Source of the DNA: an uncultured Lachnospiraceae bacterium
GTDB lineage: Bacteria; Bacillota; Clostridia; Lachnospirales; Lachnospiraceae
Length of the DNA stretch: 63,649 nt
NCBI GenBank assembly: GCA_910579425.1
Contig: CAJTVL010000019.1
Span: 1-63,649 of the forward strand
Reading direction: 5' to 3'
A model generated the notes under the pieces. It had not been told where the DNA came from and did no database searches. It saw only the letters and a program-made list of their open reading frames with translations. The position numbers and the translations under genes are program-made. Positions 51,076-59,472 of the stretch are shown piece by piece. Each line of letters opens with the position of its first letter. The stretch's first letter is position 1.

Positions 51076-52808
51076 TATGCACTCACCTCCCTGTCCATCT
51101 GGGAATAGTAGATTTCCTGATAAGGCCCGCAGTCTTTAAGAAGCTGCTCATGGCTGCCCAGCCCCACAATCTTTCCTTCATCCAACACCAGAATCTGATC
51201 CGCATCTATCACAGAGGAAATTCTCTGGGCGATAATAATCTTGGTGGCCCCCTTTAAGGTCGTGCCAAAACTCTCCCGGATCTTAGCCTCTGTGGCCGTA
51301 TCCACAGCACTGGTGGAATCGTCCAGAATCAGGATCCTGGGCTTCTTTAACAGCGCCCTTGCAATACAAAGCCTCTGCTTCTGGCCGCCGGACACATTGA
51401 CGCCGCCCTGGCCAAGCTCCGTGAGATACCCTTGCGTAAAGGAGCTCACAAAGGGATCCGCCTGAGCCGCCTTAGAAGCGGCAAGAATCTCATCCCGGGA
51501 GGCTGCGGAATCTCCCCACATCAGGTTTTCCATAATGGTTCCGGAAAAGAGCACATTTTTCTGGAGTACCATGCCCACGCCGTCCCGCAGGTTTTTCAGG
51601 GAATAATCTCTTACGTCCACCCCGTCTACCAGAACCTGTCCCCGGTCTGTATCATAAAGCCTGGGAATCATCTGCACCAGCGTGGTCTTGCCGCTGCCGG
51701 TAGAGCCGATAATCCCAAGCACCTGGCCGCTCTCCACCCTGAAGCTGATATGGGAGAGCACCGCCTCCTTATTTTCTTTGTAATAGCGGAAGGTCACATC
51801 CTTAAATTCCACACTGCCGCTGTTTACACGTTTCTGCGGCAGCGCGCATCCCTCGTCGCTCAAGCTTATTTGGGTATCCAGAATCTCGGTAATACGCCGC
51901 AGGGATGCAAGGGCCCTTGAACTCTGCAGAAGCACCATGGCAAGCATCATGAGAGACATGAGAATCTGCACGATATAGGAGGTAAAAGCGGTCAGATCCC
52001 CCACCGGCATACTGCCGGCCAGAATCTGTTTCCCGCCGAACCATACCACCCCCAGGGTGGTGATATTCATCATCAGCATCATGATCGGCATATTTAAGAT
52101 CACCACTTTAAAAGCGTCCAGACTGGACTCTTTGAGCTCTTCATTGGCCCCTGCAAAGCGTTTTTCTTCATAGCTGCCCCGCACAAAGGACTTGATGACC
52201 CGTACATTGGTGAGCATTTCCTGTACCGTGGAGTTTAAGGCGTCCAGCTTTTTCTGCATAATGTCGAATTTGGGAAACGCAATTTTGATGACAATGGTAA
52301 TCAGGGTAATCAAAATCGGAATCACCACCAAAACCACTAAAGAGAGCTGGACATTCATCACCAGAGCCATAATCAGAGCTCCGATCAGCATTCCCGGCGC
52401 CCTGAGCATCATCCGAAGAGCCATGTTGATCAGGTTTTGCACCTGGGTAATATCGTTGGTAAGCCTGGTCACCAGCGAACCCGTACTGAACTGATCCAGA
52501 TTGGCAAAAGAAAACTGCTGTACCTTGTCAAACACATCCCTTCGCAGATCCGCCGCAAAGCTGATGGAAGCCTTGGCTCCGAAATAAGCGCCTCCAATGC
52601 CTCCGATCATCATCAAAAGGGCCGTGATAATCATCGTGATGCCCATCCCCACAATATAAGACACATTGTGCTCTGCCGCCCCCACATTGATGATATTTGC
52701 CATAAATTTAGGCAGGGCCACCTCCCCGATCACCTCCACGATCATCAGCAGAGGGCCGCAGATGAACGCAGGCAGATATGGCCTGATATACTTCCAGTAT
52801 CTTTTCAT
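51075..52808 (-). CDS. ABC exporter half-transporter with a degenerate ATP site
   Basis: 577 residues: six transmembrane helices, then an ATPase with Walker A GSTGSGKTT and signature VSGGQKQRLCIARALL. Walker B reads ILILDDSTSAVD, with Asp in place of the catalytic Glu, and the switch histidine is replaced by Gln in IIAQRISS. These two changes are the hallmark of the non-hydrolysing half of heterodimeric exporters. It overlaps the MarR gene by four bases (ATGA), so the three genes form one unit. Confidence 0.94.
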   Translation of the reverse strand: MKRYWKYIRPYLPAFICGPLLMIVEVIGEVALPKFMANIINVGAAEHNVSYIVGMGITMIITALLMMIGGIGGAYFGAKASISFAADLRRDVFDKVQQFSFANLDQFSTGSLVTRLTNDITQVQNLINMALRMMLRAPGMLIGALIMALVMNVQLSLVVLVVIPILITLITIVIKIAFPKFDIMQKKLDALNSTVQEMLTNVRVIKSFVRGSYEEKRFAGANEELKESSLDAFKVVILNMPIMMLMMNITTLGVVWFGGKQILAGSMPVGDLTAFTSYIVQILMSLMMLAMVLLQSSRALASLRRITEILDTQISLSDEGCALPQKRVNSGSVEFKDVTFRYYKENKEAVLSHISFRVESGQVLGIIGSTGSGKTTLVQMIPRLYDTDRGQVLVDGVDVRDYSLKNLRDGVGMVLQKNVLFSGTIMENLMWGDSAASRDEILAASKAAQADPFVSSFTQGYLTELGQGGVNVSGGQKQRLCIARALLKKPRILILDDSTSAVDTATEAKIRESFGTTLKGATKIIIAQRISSVIDADQILVLDEGKIVGLGSHEQLLKDCGPYQEIYYSQMDREVSA

Positions 52809-53245
52809 GAATCATAACTCCTTTCCCCGTTTCTGATCATTCTCTGAAGAAAATCACAGAGCCGCGCCTTTTCCTCCTCGGAAAATCCTTCCAGAACAGC
52901 AGCTTCTATTTCCTGAAAGCAAAGTATACTTTCACAGATCGCCTGTTCTCCCTTTTTTGTCACCACAACCTCATTCACCCGGTTATCCTGCTGGTGGCAC
53001 TGTCTGCTGATATACCCGCCCTTCTCCAGCTTTTTCAGGGTGACAGCCACCGCGGAGGGCGAAATATCCATTTTTTCCGCAATTGCCGTCTGTGAACAGT
53101 CCGGATGCTTTCCCAGTATCATCAGAAGCCGATGCTGGCTCCTGTACAAGCCGGTGCCTTCAACCTTCCTGCCGATCATCCGCTTCAGACACTGATCCGT
53201 GTATCGGAAAAGATGGATGACCTGATGATTCAAATCTTTTTCCAT
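52805..53245 (-). CDS. MarR-family transcriptional regulator
   Basis: 146 residues with the winged helix SQTAIAEKMDISPSAVAVTLKKLEKGGYISR. As the first gene of the exporter operon, it most likely represses this operon and is released by a drug-like ligand. A TTAACTAGTTAA palindrome covers the transcription start, an apt operator. The ATG is at 53245 with AAAGGAG upstream. Confidence 0.93.
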   Translation of the reverse strand: MEKDLNHQVIHLFRYTDQCLKRMIGRKVEGTGLYRSQHRLLMILGKHPDCSQTAIAEKMDISPSAVAVTLKKLEKGGYISRQCHQQDNRVNEVVVTKKGEQAICESILCFQEIEAAVLEGFSEEEKARLCDFLQRMIRNGERSYDS

Positions 53246-53295
53246 GGCTTTCTCCTTTCCGGAAATAATTAAGTAGTTGATAGTTAAGCAGATAA

Positions 53296-53347
53296 TAGTT
53301 AACTAGTTAATAATTAACATTATATCTTTTCCGAAAAATAATGTCAA
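53296..53347 (-). promoter_or_regulatory. Consensus promoter and palindromic operator of the marR-ABC operon
   Basis: A perfect TTGACA (53342-53347), 17 bases, and a perfect TATAAT (53319-53324) on the minus strand. Just downstream is the perfect 12-bp palindrome TTAACTAGTTAA (53299-53310) with additional TAGTTAA-like half-sites to about 53270. A regulator bound there would block start of transcription. Confidence 0.85.
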
Positions 53348-53363
53348 CAGGAAAATTTCATGC

Positions 53364-54125
53364 TTAAATGAGCATCGTGGAAATATAGTAAAGAATCAGC
53401 AGATGCAGGGGATAAAAGAGATAAAAGACGTACTTCAGCCTGAGCCCTCTCTCCCCATTGTAAAGGCCGATGAAAAGAAACGCCAGAGGAGCCGTAATCT
53501 CCCAGAGAAAAGCCAGGATCCCTGCGATAATCTGATGCCATTTGTTTTTTCGGAACAGATACAGAAAGGCTATGGCTATGATTCCGTTTGCTCCGTAATC
53601 GCAGTAAATTTTTTCCGCCGCAAAAGCCGCCGCCAGAAATACGGCGCCCATGCCCGCCCATCTGGGTACCGGAATGGGAACTCTCTCTTCCAATTCTTTC
53701 ATGGCCCACATCATCAAAAGGCCCAACAGAAGTGTAAAGAAAACATTCTGGTAATAAAGATAAACCCTTTGTCCGTGAAATGCCAGATCAAAAGGGACTT
53801 CTGAAATCAGGGCAAAAAGAAAAAGCCGGAAGGCATACTTTGCCCTGCTGTGAGTCCTCTCAAATCCCTCTACCAGCAAAAAGCAGTAAATAGGAAAGGC
53901 AAGTCTTCCGATGCCTCTTCTCATAATCTGGTAAAGAATATATAGCCATCCCGCACCCCCCTGGGACAGCGCCATGGATGCATAATCCATTGAAAAGTCA
54001 ATAGTATAAACTTCATATTTTATCATCAGATAAGGAAAAATTACCGCCGCCGTGTGGTCTGTAAGCATGGATATTAATGCTATGAGCTTTAAGGTACTAC
54101 CATTGATTCTGGAGTATTTCTGCAT
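53364..54125 (-). CDS. TraX-family membrane protein
   Basis: 253 residues with about eight hydrophobic segments. The conserved RRGIGRLAFPIYCFLLVEGF pattern and the preceding IALISMLTDHTAAV identify the TraX family, named for the pilin acetylase of F plasmids. Chromosomal homologues in Clostridia probably acylate surface structures. It faces the ECF S component gene across a 247-base divergent gap. It starts at the ATG at 54125. Confidence 0.85.
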   Translation of the reverse strand: MQKYSRINGSTLKLIALISMLTDHTAAVIFPYLMIKYEVYTIDFSMDYASMALSQGGAGWLYILYQIMRRGIGRLAFPIYCFLLVEGFERTHSRAKYAFRLFLFALISEVPFDLAFHGQRVYLYYQNVFFTLLLGLLMMWAMKELEERVPIPVPRWAGMGAVFLAAAFAAEKIYCDYGANGIIAIAFLYLFRKNKWHQIIAGILAFLWEITAPLAFLFIGLYNGERGLRLKYVFYLFYPLHLLILYYISTMLI

Positions 54126-54372
54126 CTGCGTCCCCTCCCCTGCCTCTTTTGATCCTTTGCCGCAGGTAAAATAAAATTTTCTGCCAATCTCTATTGATTA
54201 TATACTTCCGCCCCTGTGAACGCAATCAGAAATCTTACCGCTCTTGCTGTGTTCGGAACTGGCATGGTTAAAAAGTTCTGATTTGGCACTTTTTACAATA
54301 CCACTTTTGCATATAATGATAGTATCCTATAGGAAAAAGAAGCGCCCCCACGGCGCAGAAATGAGGCAGATT

Positions 54373-54984
54373 ATGAAAAACGAACTTGCACAGAAAATAG
54401 CAATGACCGGCCTTATGGCGGCCTTGTCTTATGTGGTCTTTACTTTTTTGCAGATCAAGATTCCCCTTCCCGGGGGCGACGCCACCTCCATTCATCTTGG
54501 CAACGCCGTCTGCGTGTTAGGCGCCCTGCTCCTTGGAGGCTTCTGGGGCGGCCTGGGAGGAGCCGTCGGCATGACAATCGGGGATCTGCTGGATCCCGTC
54601 TATGTAGTCTATGCGCCGAAAACCTTCCTCTTAAAGCTGTGCATCGGGCTGATCACCGGGCTGATCGCCCACAGAATAGGCAGAATCAGCCAGGAGACAG
54701 ATCATAAGAAGGTGGTTGTGACCGCCGCCCTTGCCGCCGCAGGAGGTCTTTTGTTCAATGTCATTTTTGACCCCCTGGTGGGCTATTTTTATAAGCTTGC
54801 GATCCTGGGCAAGCCCGCTGCCGAGCTCACCCTGGCATGGAACGTGGCCTCCACCTCCATCAACGCGGTAACCTCCACAATCGTATCGGTGGCCGTATAC
54901 ATGGCTCTTCGCCCGGGACTTCGCAAATCAGGATTATTCCTGACCATCAGCAGAAAAAAGAGGGCAGACCGCGGCAGGGCCTGA
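54373..54984 (+). CDS. ECF transporter S component (substrate-specific subunit)
   Basis: 203 residues from the ATG at 54373 (GAGG upstream). It has six hydrophobic segments, including TGLMAALSYVVFTFLQIKIP and GNAVCVLGALLLGGFWGGLG, the usual S-component pattern near the start. S components bind a vitamin or similar small solute and share the ECF ATPase-T module encoded elsewhere. The substrate is not evident. Upstream TATAAT (54312-54317) is a likely -10, with a weak -35, and a short GCGCC/GGCGC hairpin lies in the leader. No riboswitch fold was recognised. Confidence 0.85.
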   Translation: MKNELAQKIAMTGLMAALSYVVFTFLQIKIPLPGGDATSIHLGNAVCVLGALLLGGFWGGLGGAVGMTIGDLLDPVYVVYAPKTFLLKLCIGLITGLIAHRIGRISQETDHKKVVVTAALAAAGGLLFNVIFDPLVGYFYKLAILGKPAAELTLAWNVASTSINAVTSTIVSVAVYMALRPGLRKSGLFLTISRKKRADRGRA

Positions 54985-55032
54985 CTGATTCTTTCCGGCC
55001 ACTCCCCAAAATAACCGCAAAGCCTGCACTCA

Positions 55033-55266
55033 TCAGACCATAGCGGAAAGCAGGGAGCCGGTCAGTTTAAAACATGCAATTCCCAGCGGAATCAAGATCA
55101 GTGTGCAGCAGAAAGCCACTCCCAATGCTGCACACAAAATCCCGGCCGGAAGCAGGAACAGAAGCCTGCACGTGAGCTTCAGCACGCCTCCCGTAAGACG
55201 CAGGCAAAATCCCAGTACCCCAAAAACAATGGCAAAAACAAAAATCAACAATAACAACGTGATCAT
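55033..55266 (-). CDS. Small hydrophobic membrane protein
   Basis: 77 residues, nearly all hydrophobic, with two or three membrane segments (MITLLLLIFVFAIVFGVLGF at the start). It lies 12 bases after the DUF4097 gene, at the end of the PadR operon. AGGAGG precedes the ATG at 55266. It may be a component of the same membrane-stress system. I do not recognise the family. Confidence 0.7.
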   Translation of the reverse strand: MITLLLLIFVFAIVFGVLGFCLRLTGGVLKLTCRLLFLLPAGILCAALGVAFCCTLILIPLGIACFKLTGSLLSAMV

Positions 55267-55278
55267 ATACAGTCCCTC

Positions 55279-56298
55279 CTATTCCTCTTCAAAATGCAGC
55301 GATATATTTCCCATGCTGCAGCTTAACTCAAAGGTATGGGCCGCTCCATTGTTAATCTCCTTTTCCATGGCAAAGGCTGCTGTCTGGAAGCTGTCCATTT
55401 CAATGTTTCCTCCGCTGCATTCAATTTCATAATTATAATCGCTTTCCTTTCCTTTCAATAGAAAGTCCATATTTCCCATGTCGCATTCCGCTTCCAGCGA
55501 TTCGAAAATGCTTCCCTGATAAGAGCAGTTTCCTAACCCGACGGTCAAATCCGCCTCCCTGGCGTCCACATCCAGTGCAGAAAACTCCCCTGCGCCGATT
55601 TCCACCGACAATTCTTTCGCTTCTGACTGATACAGACTGAGTATCCCGGCCCCCACATCTGCCTTGATCTCTTTCGCATTGAACTTGTAAGCTTCCATCA
55701 CCCCGGCGCCTACCTCGATTTCCACTTCATCAAATCTCATTCCCATAGGGAGCTTTAAGAGAATATTATTCTTGCCAAAATTGGTTCCCAGAACATGGTT
55801 TCCTTTGAAGCCTTCTATATAAAGAGTTCCATCCTTCACGTAAAAGTCGCACTTTCCCTCTCCCTGGATATACAGGTCAATGCTCTCTCCCTCACCTGCC
55901 TCCTTCTCGCTGAGGGTAAGACTCCCCGCCCCAAGCAAAAGAGACAGGCTCTGCACCTCCCCGGTATCGATCTGTCTTTCCAGACTGCCTCCTGCATCCT
56001 CGCCGTTGATACACAGATTCTTTGAATCCTCCTGCTCTGAAAATATCCGAAGCTGACCCTTTTCGGAAGCAGATTCCAATGCAGCTTCAAATTCTCTCTC
56101 ATCCGCGTGTCCTGTCAGACGGCGCAGCTTGCGAGTCAAAATTTCTCCCTTTTCCCCCAACTGCCCCAATACATAATCATCATGGGCATAGGAAATGATT
56201 GTTCCTCCTCCGCCTATGACGCTGATCAGGCAGAGCAGACATCCCACAATCCCCATTCCTCCTGCAATCATCAAACATACCTTTGTAAATTTTTTCAT
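55279..56298 (-). CDS. DUF4097-type beta-strand repeat protein (adhesin-like)
   Basis: 339 residues: one N-terminal transmembrane segment (about 7-30), a helical linker, and a C-terminal parallel beta-helix-like domain with repeated motifs such as VEIEVGAGVMEAYKFNAKEI and ADVGAGILSLYQSEAKEL. This is the DUF4097 fold common beside PadR and DUF1700 proteins. It overlaps the DUF1700 gene by four bases. It is probably an extracellular domain anchored by its N-terminus. Biochemical function unknown. Confidence 0.87.
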   Translation of the reverse strand: MKKFTKVCLMIAGGMGIVGCLLCLISVIGGGGTIISYAHDDYVLGQLGEKGEILTRKLRRLTGHADEREFEAALESASEKGQLRIFSEQEDSKNLCINGEDAGGSLERQIDTGEVQSLSLLLGAGSLTLSEKEAGEGESIDLYIQGEGKCDFYVKDGTLYIEGFKGNHVLGTNFGKNNILLKLPMGMRFDEVEIEVGAGVMEAYKFNAKEIKADVGAGILSLYQSEAKELSVEIGAGEFSALDVDAREADLTVGLGNCSYQGSIFESLEAECDMGNMDFLLKGKESDYNYEIECSGGNIEMDSFQTAAFAMEKEINNGAAHTFELSCSMGNISLHFEEE

Positions 56299-57089
56299 AC
56301 CGACACTCCTTTCACTCTGTCAACAATACAGCGATACAGCCAGGCTATGCCCCTGCATACCGCCGGGACTGCCTTTCCCGCCAAAAAAACCGTACACAAA
56401 AGAAACAACATCCCCAAGGCCCCGCAGATCAGGCCGCCTCCCAAAAGCCCGATCCCCACCAGCGGATGGGCAAATAAACATCCCAGACCTGCCACTGCCA
56501 GCGCCACCGCCACCACGAACAAAATTGCGGTGGCAAGGCCAATCCCAAGAATCAGTGCGAAGATCGTACACAGCGCTCCAAATACCGCTCCAAGCACAGA
56601 GGTAATTACCGTCAGCAACAGGGGAGAGCAAATGATACATCCTATCACAATCAGTACGATTACCCATACAGGCAGTTCCTTTTTCGGCTTCTGAAAAGGC
56701 TCCCGGTATTCTCCCCCGGACTGCTCAAAGCTTCCTGCACTCTGAGTGTCCTGCTCCGAAGAAAAAGCGCTCCGGGCCGCCCCGGAACCGTTTCCGGAAT
56801 CCTCCGGCTCTCTCTGGTTCTTCTTCATAATCTCGTTTTCCAGAGAGGAGGCCTTGCTGGAAAATCCTTTTTCCGTAAATTCTCCCTGAGTGCCTCCGTC
56901 CTCAAGTCCTTCCCTGACAATCCCTGCAACCTGCTGTGGGCTTCCTAAGGCCGCAATTACTTCCTGTTCGTTCTCCCTTCCGGCATCATTGAAATAATCG
57001 TTATAATATTGAAGGGCTTCCTCCCGCTCGTTCGGTGAAATATCTGAAAGCAATTCCTCCAATTGCCTCATAAATTCCCATCTACTCAT
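56295..57089 (-). CDS. DUF1700 family membrane protein
   Basis: The ATG at 57089 begins a 264-residue protein. The N-terminal MSRWEFMRQLEELLSDISP and EALQYYNDYFNDAG segment is the DUF1700 signature, followed by a Ser/Glu linker and about four transmembrane segments (residues 140-250). It overlaps the PadR stop by eight bases. PadR-DUF1700-DUF4097 is a recurring envelope-related operon; its trigger is not known. Confidence 0.9.
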   Translation of the reverse strand: MSRWEFMRQLEELLSDISPNEREEALQYYNDYFNDAGRENEQEVIAALGSPQQVAGIVREGLEDGGTQGEFTEKGFSSKASSLENEIMKKNQREPEDSGNGSGAARSAFSSEQDTQSAGSFEQSGGEYREPFQKPKKELPVWVIVLIVIGCIICSPLLLTVITSVLGAVFGALCTIFALILGIGLATAILFVVAVALAVAGLGCLFAHPLVGIGLLGGGLICGALGMLFLLCTVFLAGKAVPAVCRGIAWLYRCIVDRVKGVSV

Positions 57090-57408
57090 CCTGTATTCCT
57101 CCCTCAAAGATCGAATTAATTTTTGCAGAATATCTGATCCACTCGCTTTTATATAAATTGAGCTGCAGCCTTCCCTTTTCCGTAGCCTTGTAATACCTTC
57201 TGTTCCTGCCTGCACATTCCCTGTCATAGACTTCAAGGCACTCATCCTTCTGAAGCCTGCGGAGTACCGGATACAGTGTGGATTCTGAAAGCTCGATGAC
57301 CTGCCGGACATCCTGGGTAATCTTGTAGCCATAAGCCCCGTCAAACTCCCTGGAAACCACAGCCAGCACGATGGCATCCAGAAGCGCCGCTCCCGTGTTA
57401 AAAACCAT
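57082..57408 (-). CDS. PadR-family transcriptional regulator
   Basis: 108 residues with the PadR winged helix: LDAIVLAVVSREFDGAYGYK, then ELSESTLYPVLRRLQKDECL. It is first in the operon and starts at the ATG at 57408 with AAGGAGG upstream. The promoter is embedded in a long inverted repeat (57443-57498), so it is probably autoregulated. Confidence 0.93.
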   Translation of the reverse strand: MVFNTGAALLDAIVLAVVSREFDGAYGYKITQDVRQVIELSESTLYPVLRRLQKDECLEVYDRECAGRNRRYYKATEKGRLQLNLYKSEWIRYSAKINSIFEGGIQDE

Positions 57409-57442
57409 ACCGTCCCTCCTTTCTTCGAGGTTTACCGTTTAT

Positions 57443-57508
57443 AATATTATATGGCGTATAGTATTATGTGATACGCATACTATACGCCATATAATATTGT
57501 TTTGTCAA
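57443..57508 (-). promoter_or_regulatory. Long inverted repeat and promoter upstream of the padR operon
   Basis: Perfect 22-base arms (57443-57464 and 57477-57498), centred on GGCGTATAGTAT, are separated by 12 bases. On the minus strand TTGACA (57503-57508) and TATAGT (57479-57484), 18 bases apart, place the -10 inside the right arm. A dimeric regulator bound to the arms would block the promoter. Confidence 0.85.
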
Positions 57509-57532
57509 TAGGTTTTTTGCATATTCTACGTT

Positions 57533-58858
57533 TTACTCTGCCAGTTTTGCATTTGGATAGATCCGCTCCATTCTCTCATTATCAAAGCGCCCGTCCAGAA
57601 ATCTCTCCACACCGGGCAGATTCTCTGAAAACATCCCCTTTTTTATCCCTGTCTGCCTCTCCTCATACCGGATCAGGGCCATGCCCGAAATCAGACAGTT
57701 TATAAGCATGAAAATCACCATGGTATTGCAGAGAATTTTTCCGGCTCTCACCGGAAGGCGCTCGATCCATTTGGATAAAAAGGGATAGAGCAGCTTCATC
57801 CACACCACCGCCGCAATCCCCCAGAAAAAGCAATAGAGCAGATTGATCCTTCCCCCGAGGTTAAATCTGAAACCGCTGTAATCCCAAAAGACCGTGCCAA
57901 AAACCAGTTCCGTAAAAACGCTGCATATGTACTCGTAAGCGCCTCCCAAAAGGGTGCCCGCCGCAAAGAGATAAGAGTCGCTTTTATTTCTTCCCCGGTA
58001 CAAAACCGCGGTCAAAAGCGCACAGCCCAGCCCCCACACGATACTGAACGGGCCGTAAACCACACTGCTGCGGCTCATCAAACGCCCTGTGGTCACCAGA
58101 CAGAATATCGTCTCCGTCACATCCCCCAGAAAAGCGCCCAGAAAAAATAAACTGATCAGCTTATAGACGCTGCACCCCTGCGCGAAAACTTTGGCTTTAG
58201 TTCTCTCCTTTTCCTTCAGATTTTTAATATCCAGAATCGGGAATGCCGCATCCATATGTCTGACAATCCGCCTGGTGATGGCATTTTCAAGGAATCTGGA
58301 CAGCCTTGCCATCTCCTCTAAGCCTTTGAATGCCTCAGGATTTTTCTGTATCCCCCGGATGGTCAACGCGGTTCCCAGCGCGTCCAGAAGCAGACAGCAG
58401 GAAAGCCCCCAAAGCACAATAGTCCCCACCGCCTTTGGCAGCAATGCGGTCAAAGCCGCCAGAAGGGGATTCACAAACCAGACAAGGAGTACCGCGAATA
58501 TCCCCCACAGAACAGAATACCGAAGACAGATATAGCCCTCAAAATTAAAACGGATACCGGAATAATCCCACCATTTTCTGTGAAACGCCTTTTCCAGCAG
58601 GGCGCCCGTCACAAATTCAATAAAGGAGGCCAGAATCATTCCCCCCAGGAACAGGAAGAAAAGCTCCTCCTTTAATTCCGGGAGAAAAAGGGTAAAGGCA
58701 ACCGCCCCTGTCCCGTAAATCGGACAAAAAGGCCCGTTTACCACTCCGCGGTTCACAAACCGCTTTCTGGAAAAGGCAGCCTGACACACCTCCCCGCACC
58801 AGCCCAGGAAAGAATAGATGAAAAAGAACCAGCAAATCTCATAAAATGAAAATACCAT
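57533..58858 (-). CDS. Duplicated PF06541-type membrane protein (putative ABC permease family)
   Basis: 441 residues from the ATG at 58858 (AGAGGAG upstream). Two homologous halves are seen: first FVNRGVVNGPFCPIYGTGAV with KWWDYSGIRFNFEGYI, second RSSVVYGPFSIVWGLGCAL with WDYSGFRFNLGGRI. Each half has five or six membrane segments. The family is named ABC_trans_CmpB, but no ATPase is associated and the function is unproven. The gene is the next one upstream of padR, on the same strand but with separate control. Confidence 0.82.
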   Translation of the reverse strand: MVFSFYEICWFFFIYSFLGWCGEVCQAAFSRKRFVNRGVVNGPFCPIYGTGAVAFTLFLPELKEELFFLFLGGMILASFIEFVTGALLEKAFHRKWWDYSGIRFNFEGYICLRYSVLWGIFAVLLVWFVNPLLAALTALLPKAVGTIVLWGLSCCLLLDALGTALTIRGIQKNPEAFKGLEEMARLSRFLENAITRRIVRHMDAAFPILDIKNLKEKERTKAKVFAQGCSVYKLISLFFLGAFLGDVTETIFCLVTTGRLMSRSSVVYGPFSIVWGLGCALLTAVLYRGRNKSDSYLFAAGTLLGGAYEYICSVFTELVFGTVFWDYSGFRFNLGGRINLLYCFFWGIAAVVWMKLLYPFLSKWIERLPVRAGKILCNTMVIFMLINCLISGMALIRYEERQTGIKKGMFSENLPGVERFLDGRFDNERMERIYPNAKLAE

Positions 58859-58895
58859 GACAGTCACACTCCTCTTTTGTGTTACTGTCATGGTA
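58853..58895. repeat. Inverted repeat spanning the start of the PF06541 gene
   Basis: TACCATGACAGT and ACTGTCATGGTA arms with further ACAC/GTGT pairing. The start codon lies in one arm and the ribosome site AGAGGAG in the loop on the minus strand. The same stem is flanked by a -10-like TATGAT. Structure at this place could control translation. Confidence 0.65.
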
Positions 58896-59075
58896 TCATA
58901 TATTGGGGTTCTCTCCTAGAGAATGAAATCTTAAGATATTCTAAAAAAGTGAGAATATTTCTTTCTGTCGTAGAATACTATAGTCAAGATGGAAAGTCAA
59001 GCCTGTTTTTTTGATGCTCAATATGATATGATAAAAAAATCATATGAAAATAATAATCAAGCAGGAGGAAGGGTT

Positions 59076-59432
59076 ATGGCAACATTTGTAGGGGCAGAAT
59101 ACATCATAGCTAATCTTTTGATAGCAATGAAAAAAAAGCATAATAGAGATTCTATTTCATTAGAAGAATTAAGCACTGCCGGTGTATACATTCAGAGACA
59201 ATCACTGGAAAAAGATATAGACGCAATCTTTTTATCATCAACAGACCAGCTTTCAACTGCGATTTATGATTTTTCGGATTATTTTCAATACGATCCTGAT
59301 CAACAGGAAATTTTTATCGTTAAGACAAAGAAAATTTCTGATTTGGAAAGCAGATTTATTGGATATTTACCATTTAACGTATTGACCTTTCTTGTTGAAG
59401 CAGCGAATGAAGCTGTATGCTTTCAGATATAA
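59076..59432 (+). CDS. Small protein of unknown function, partner of the HD-domain gene
   Basis: 118 residues from the ATG at 59076 (GGAGGAAG upstream); the frame extends back to 58989. It has no transmembrane segment or signal peptide. It starts MATFVGAEYIIANLLIAMKK, with a predicted mix of helices and a polar middle (SLEKDIDAIFLSSTDQLSTA). I do not recognise it. The DNA is AT-rich compared with both flanks. The next gene begins 41 bases downstream, so they are an operon. Confidence 0.6.
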   Translation: MATFVGAEYIIANLLIAMKKKHNRDSISLEELSTAGVYIQRQSLEKDIDAIFLSSTDQLSTAIYDFSDYFQYDPDQQEIFIVKTKKISDLESRFIGYLPFNVLTFLVEAANEAVCFQI

Positions 59433-59472
59433 TATTTACAATTTTTTAGTCTGAATTAAAAAGGGGACGGAA

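Noticed and set aside
54310..54372. Riboswitch ahead of the ECF S component
   Set aside because: The leader is about 50 bases and holds one short GC hairpin, too little for the known vitamin riboswitches.
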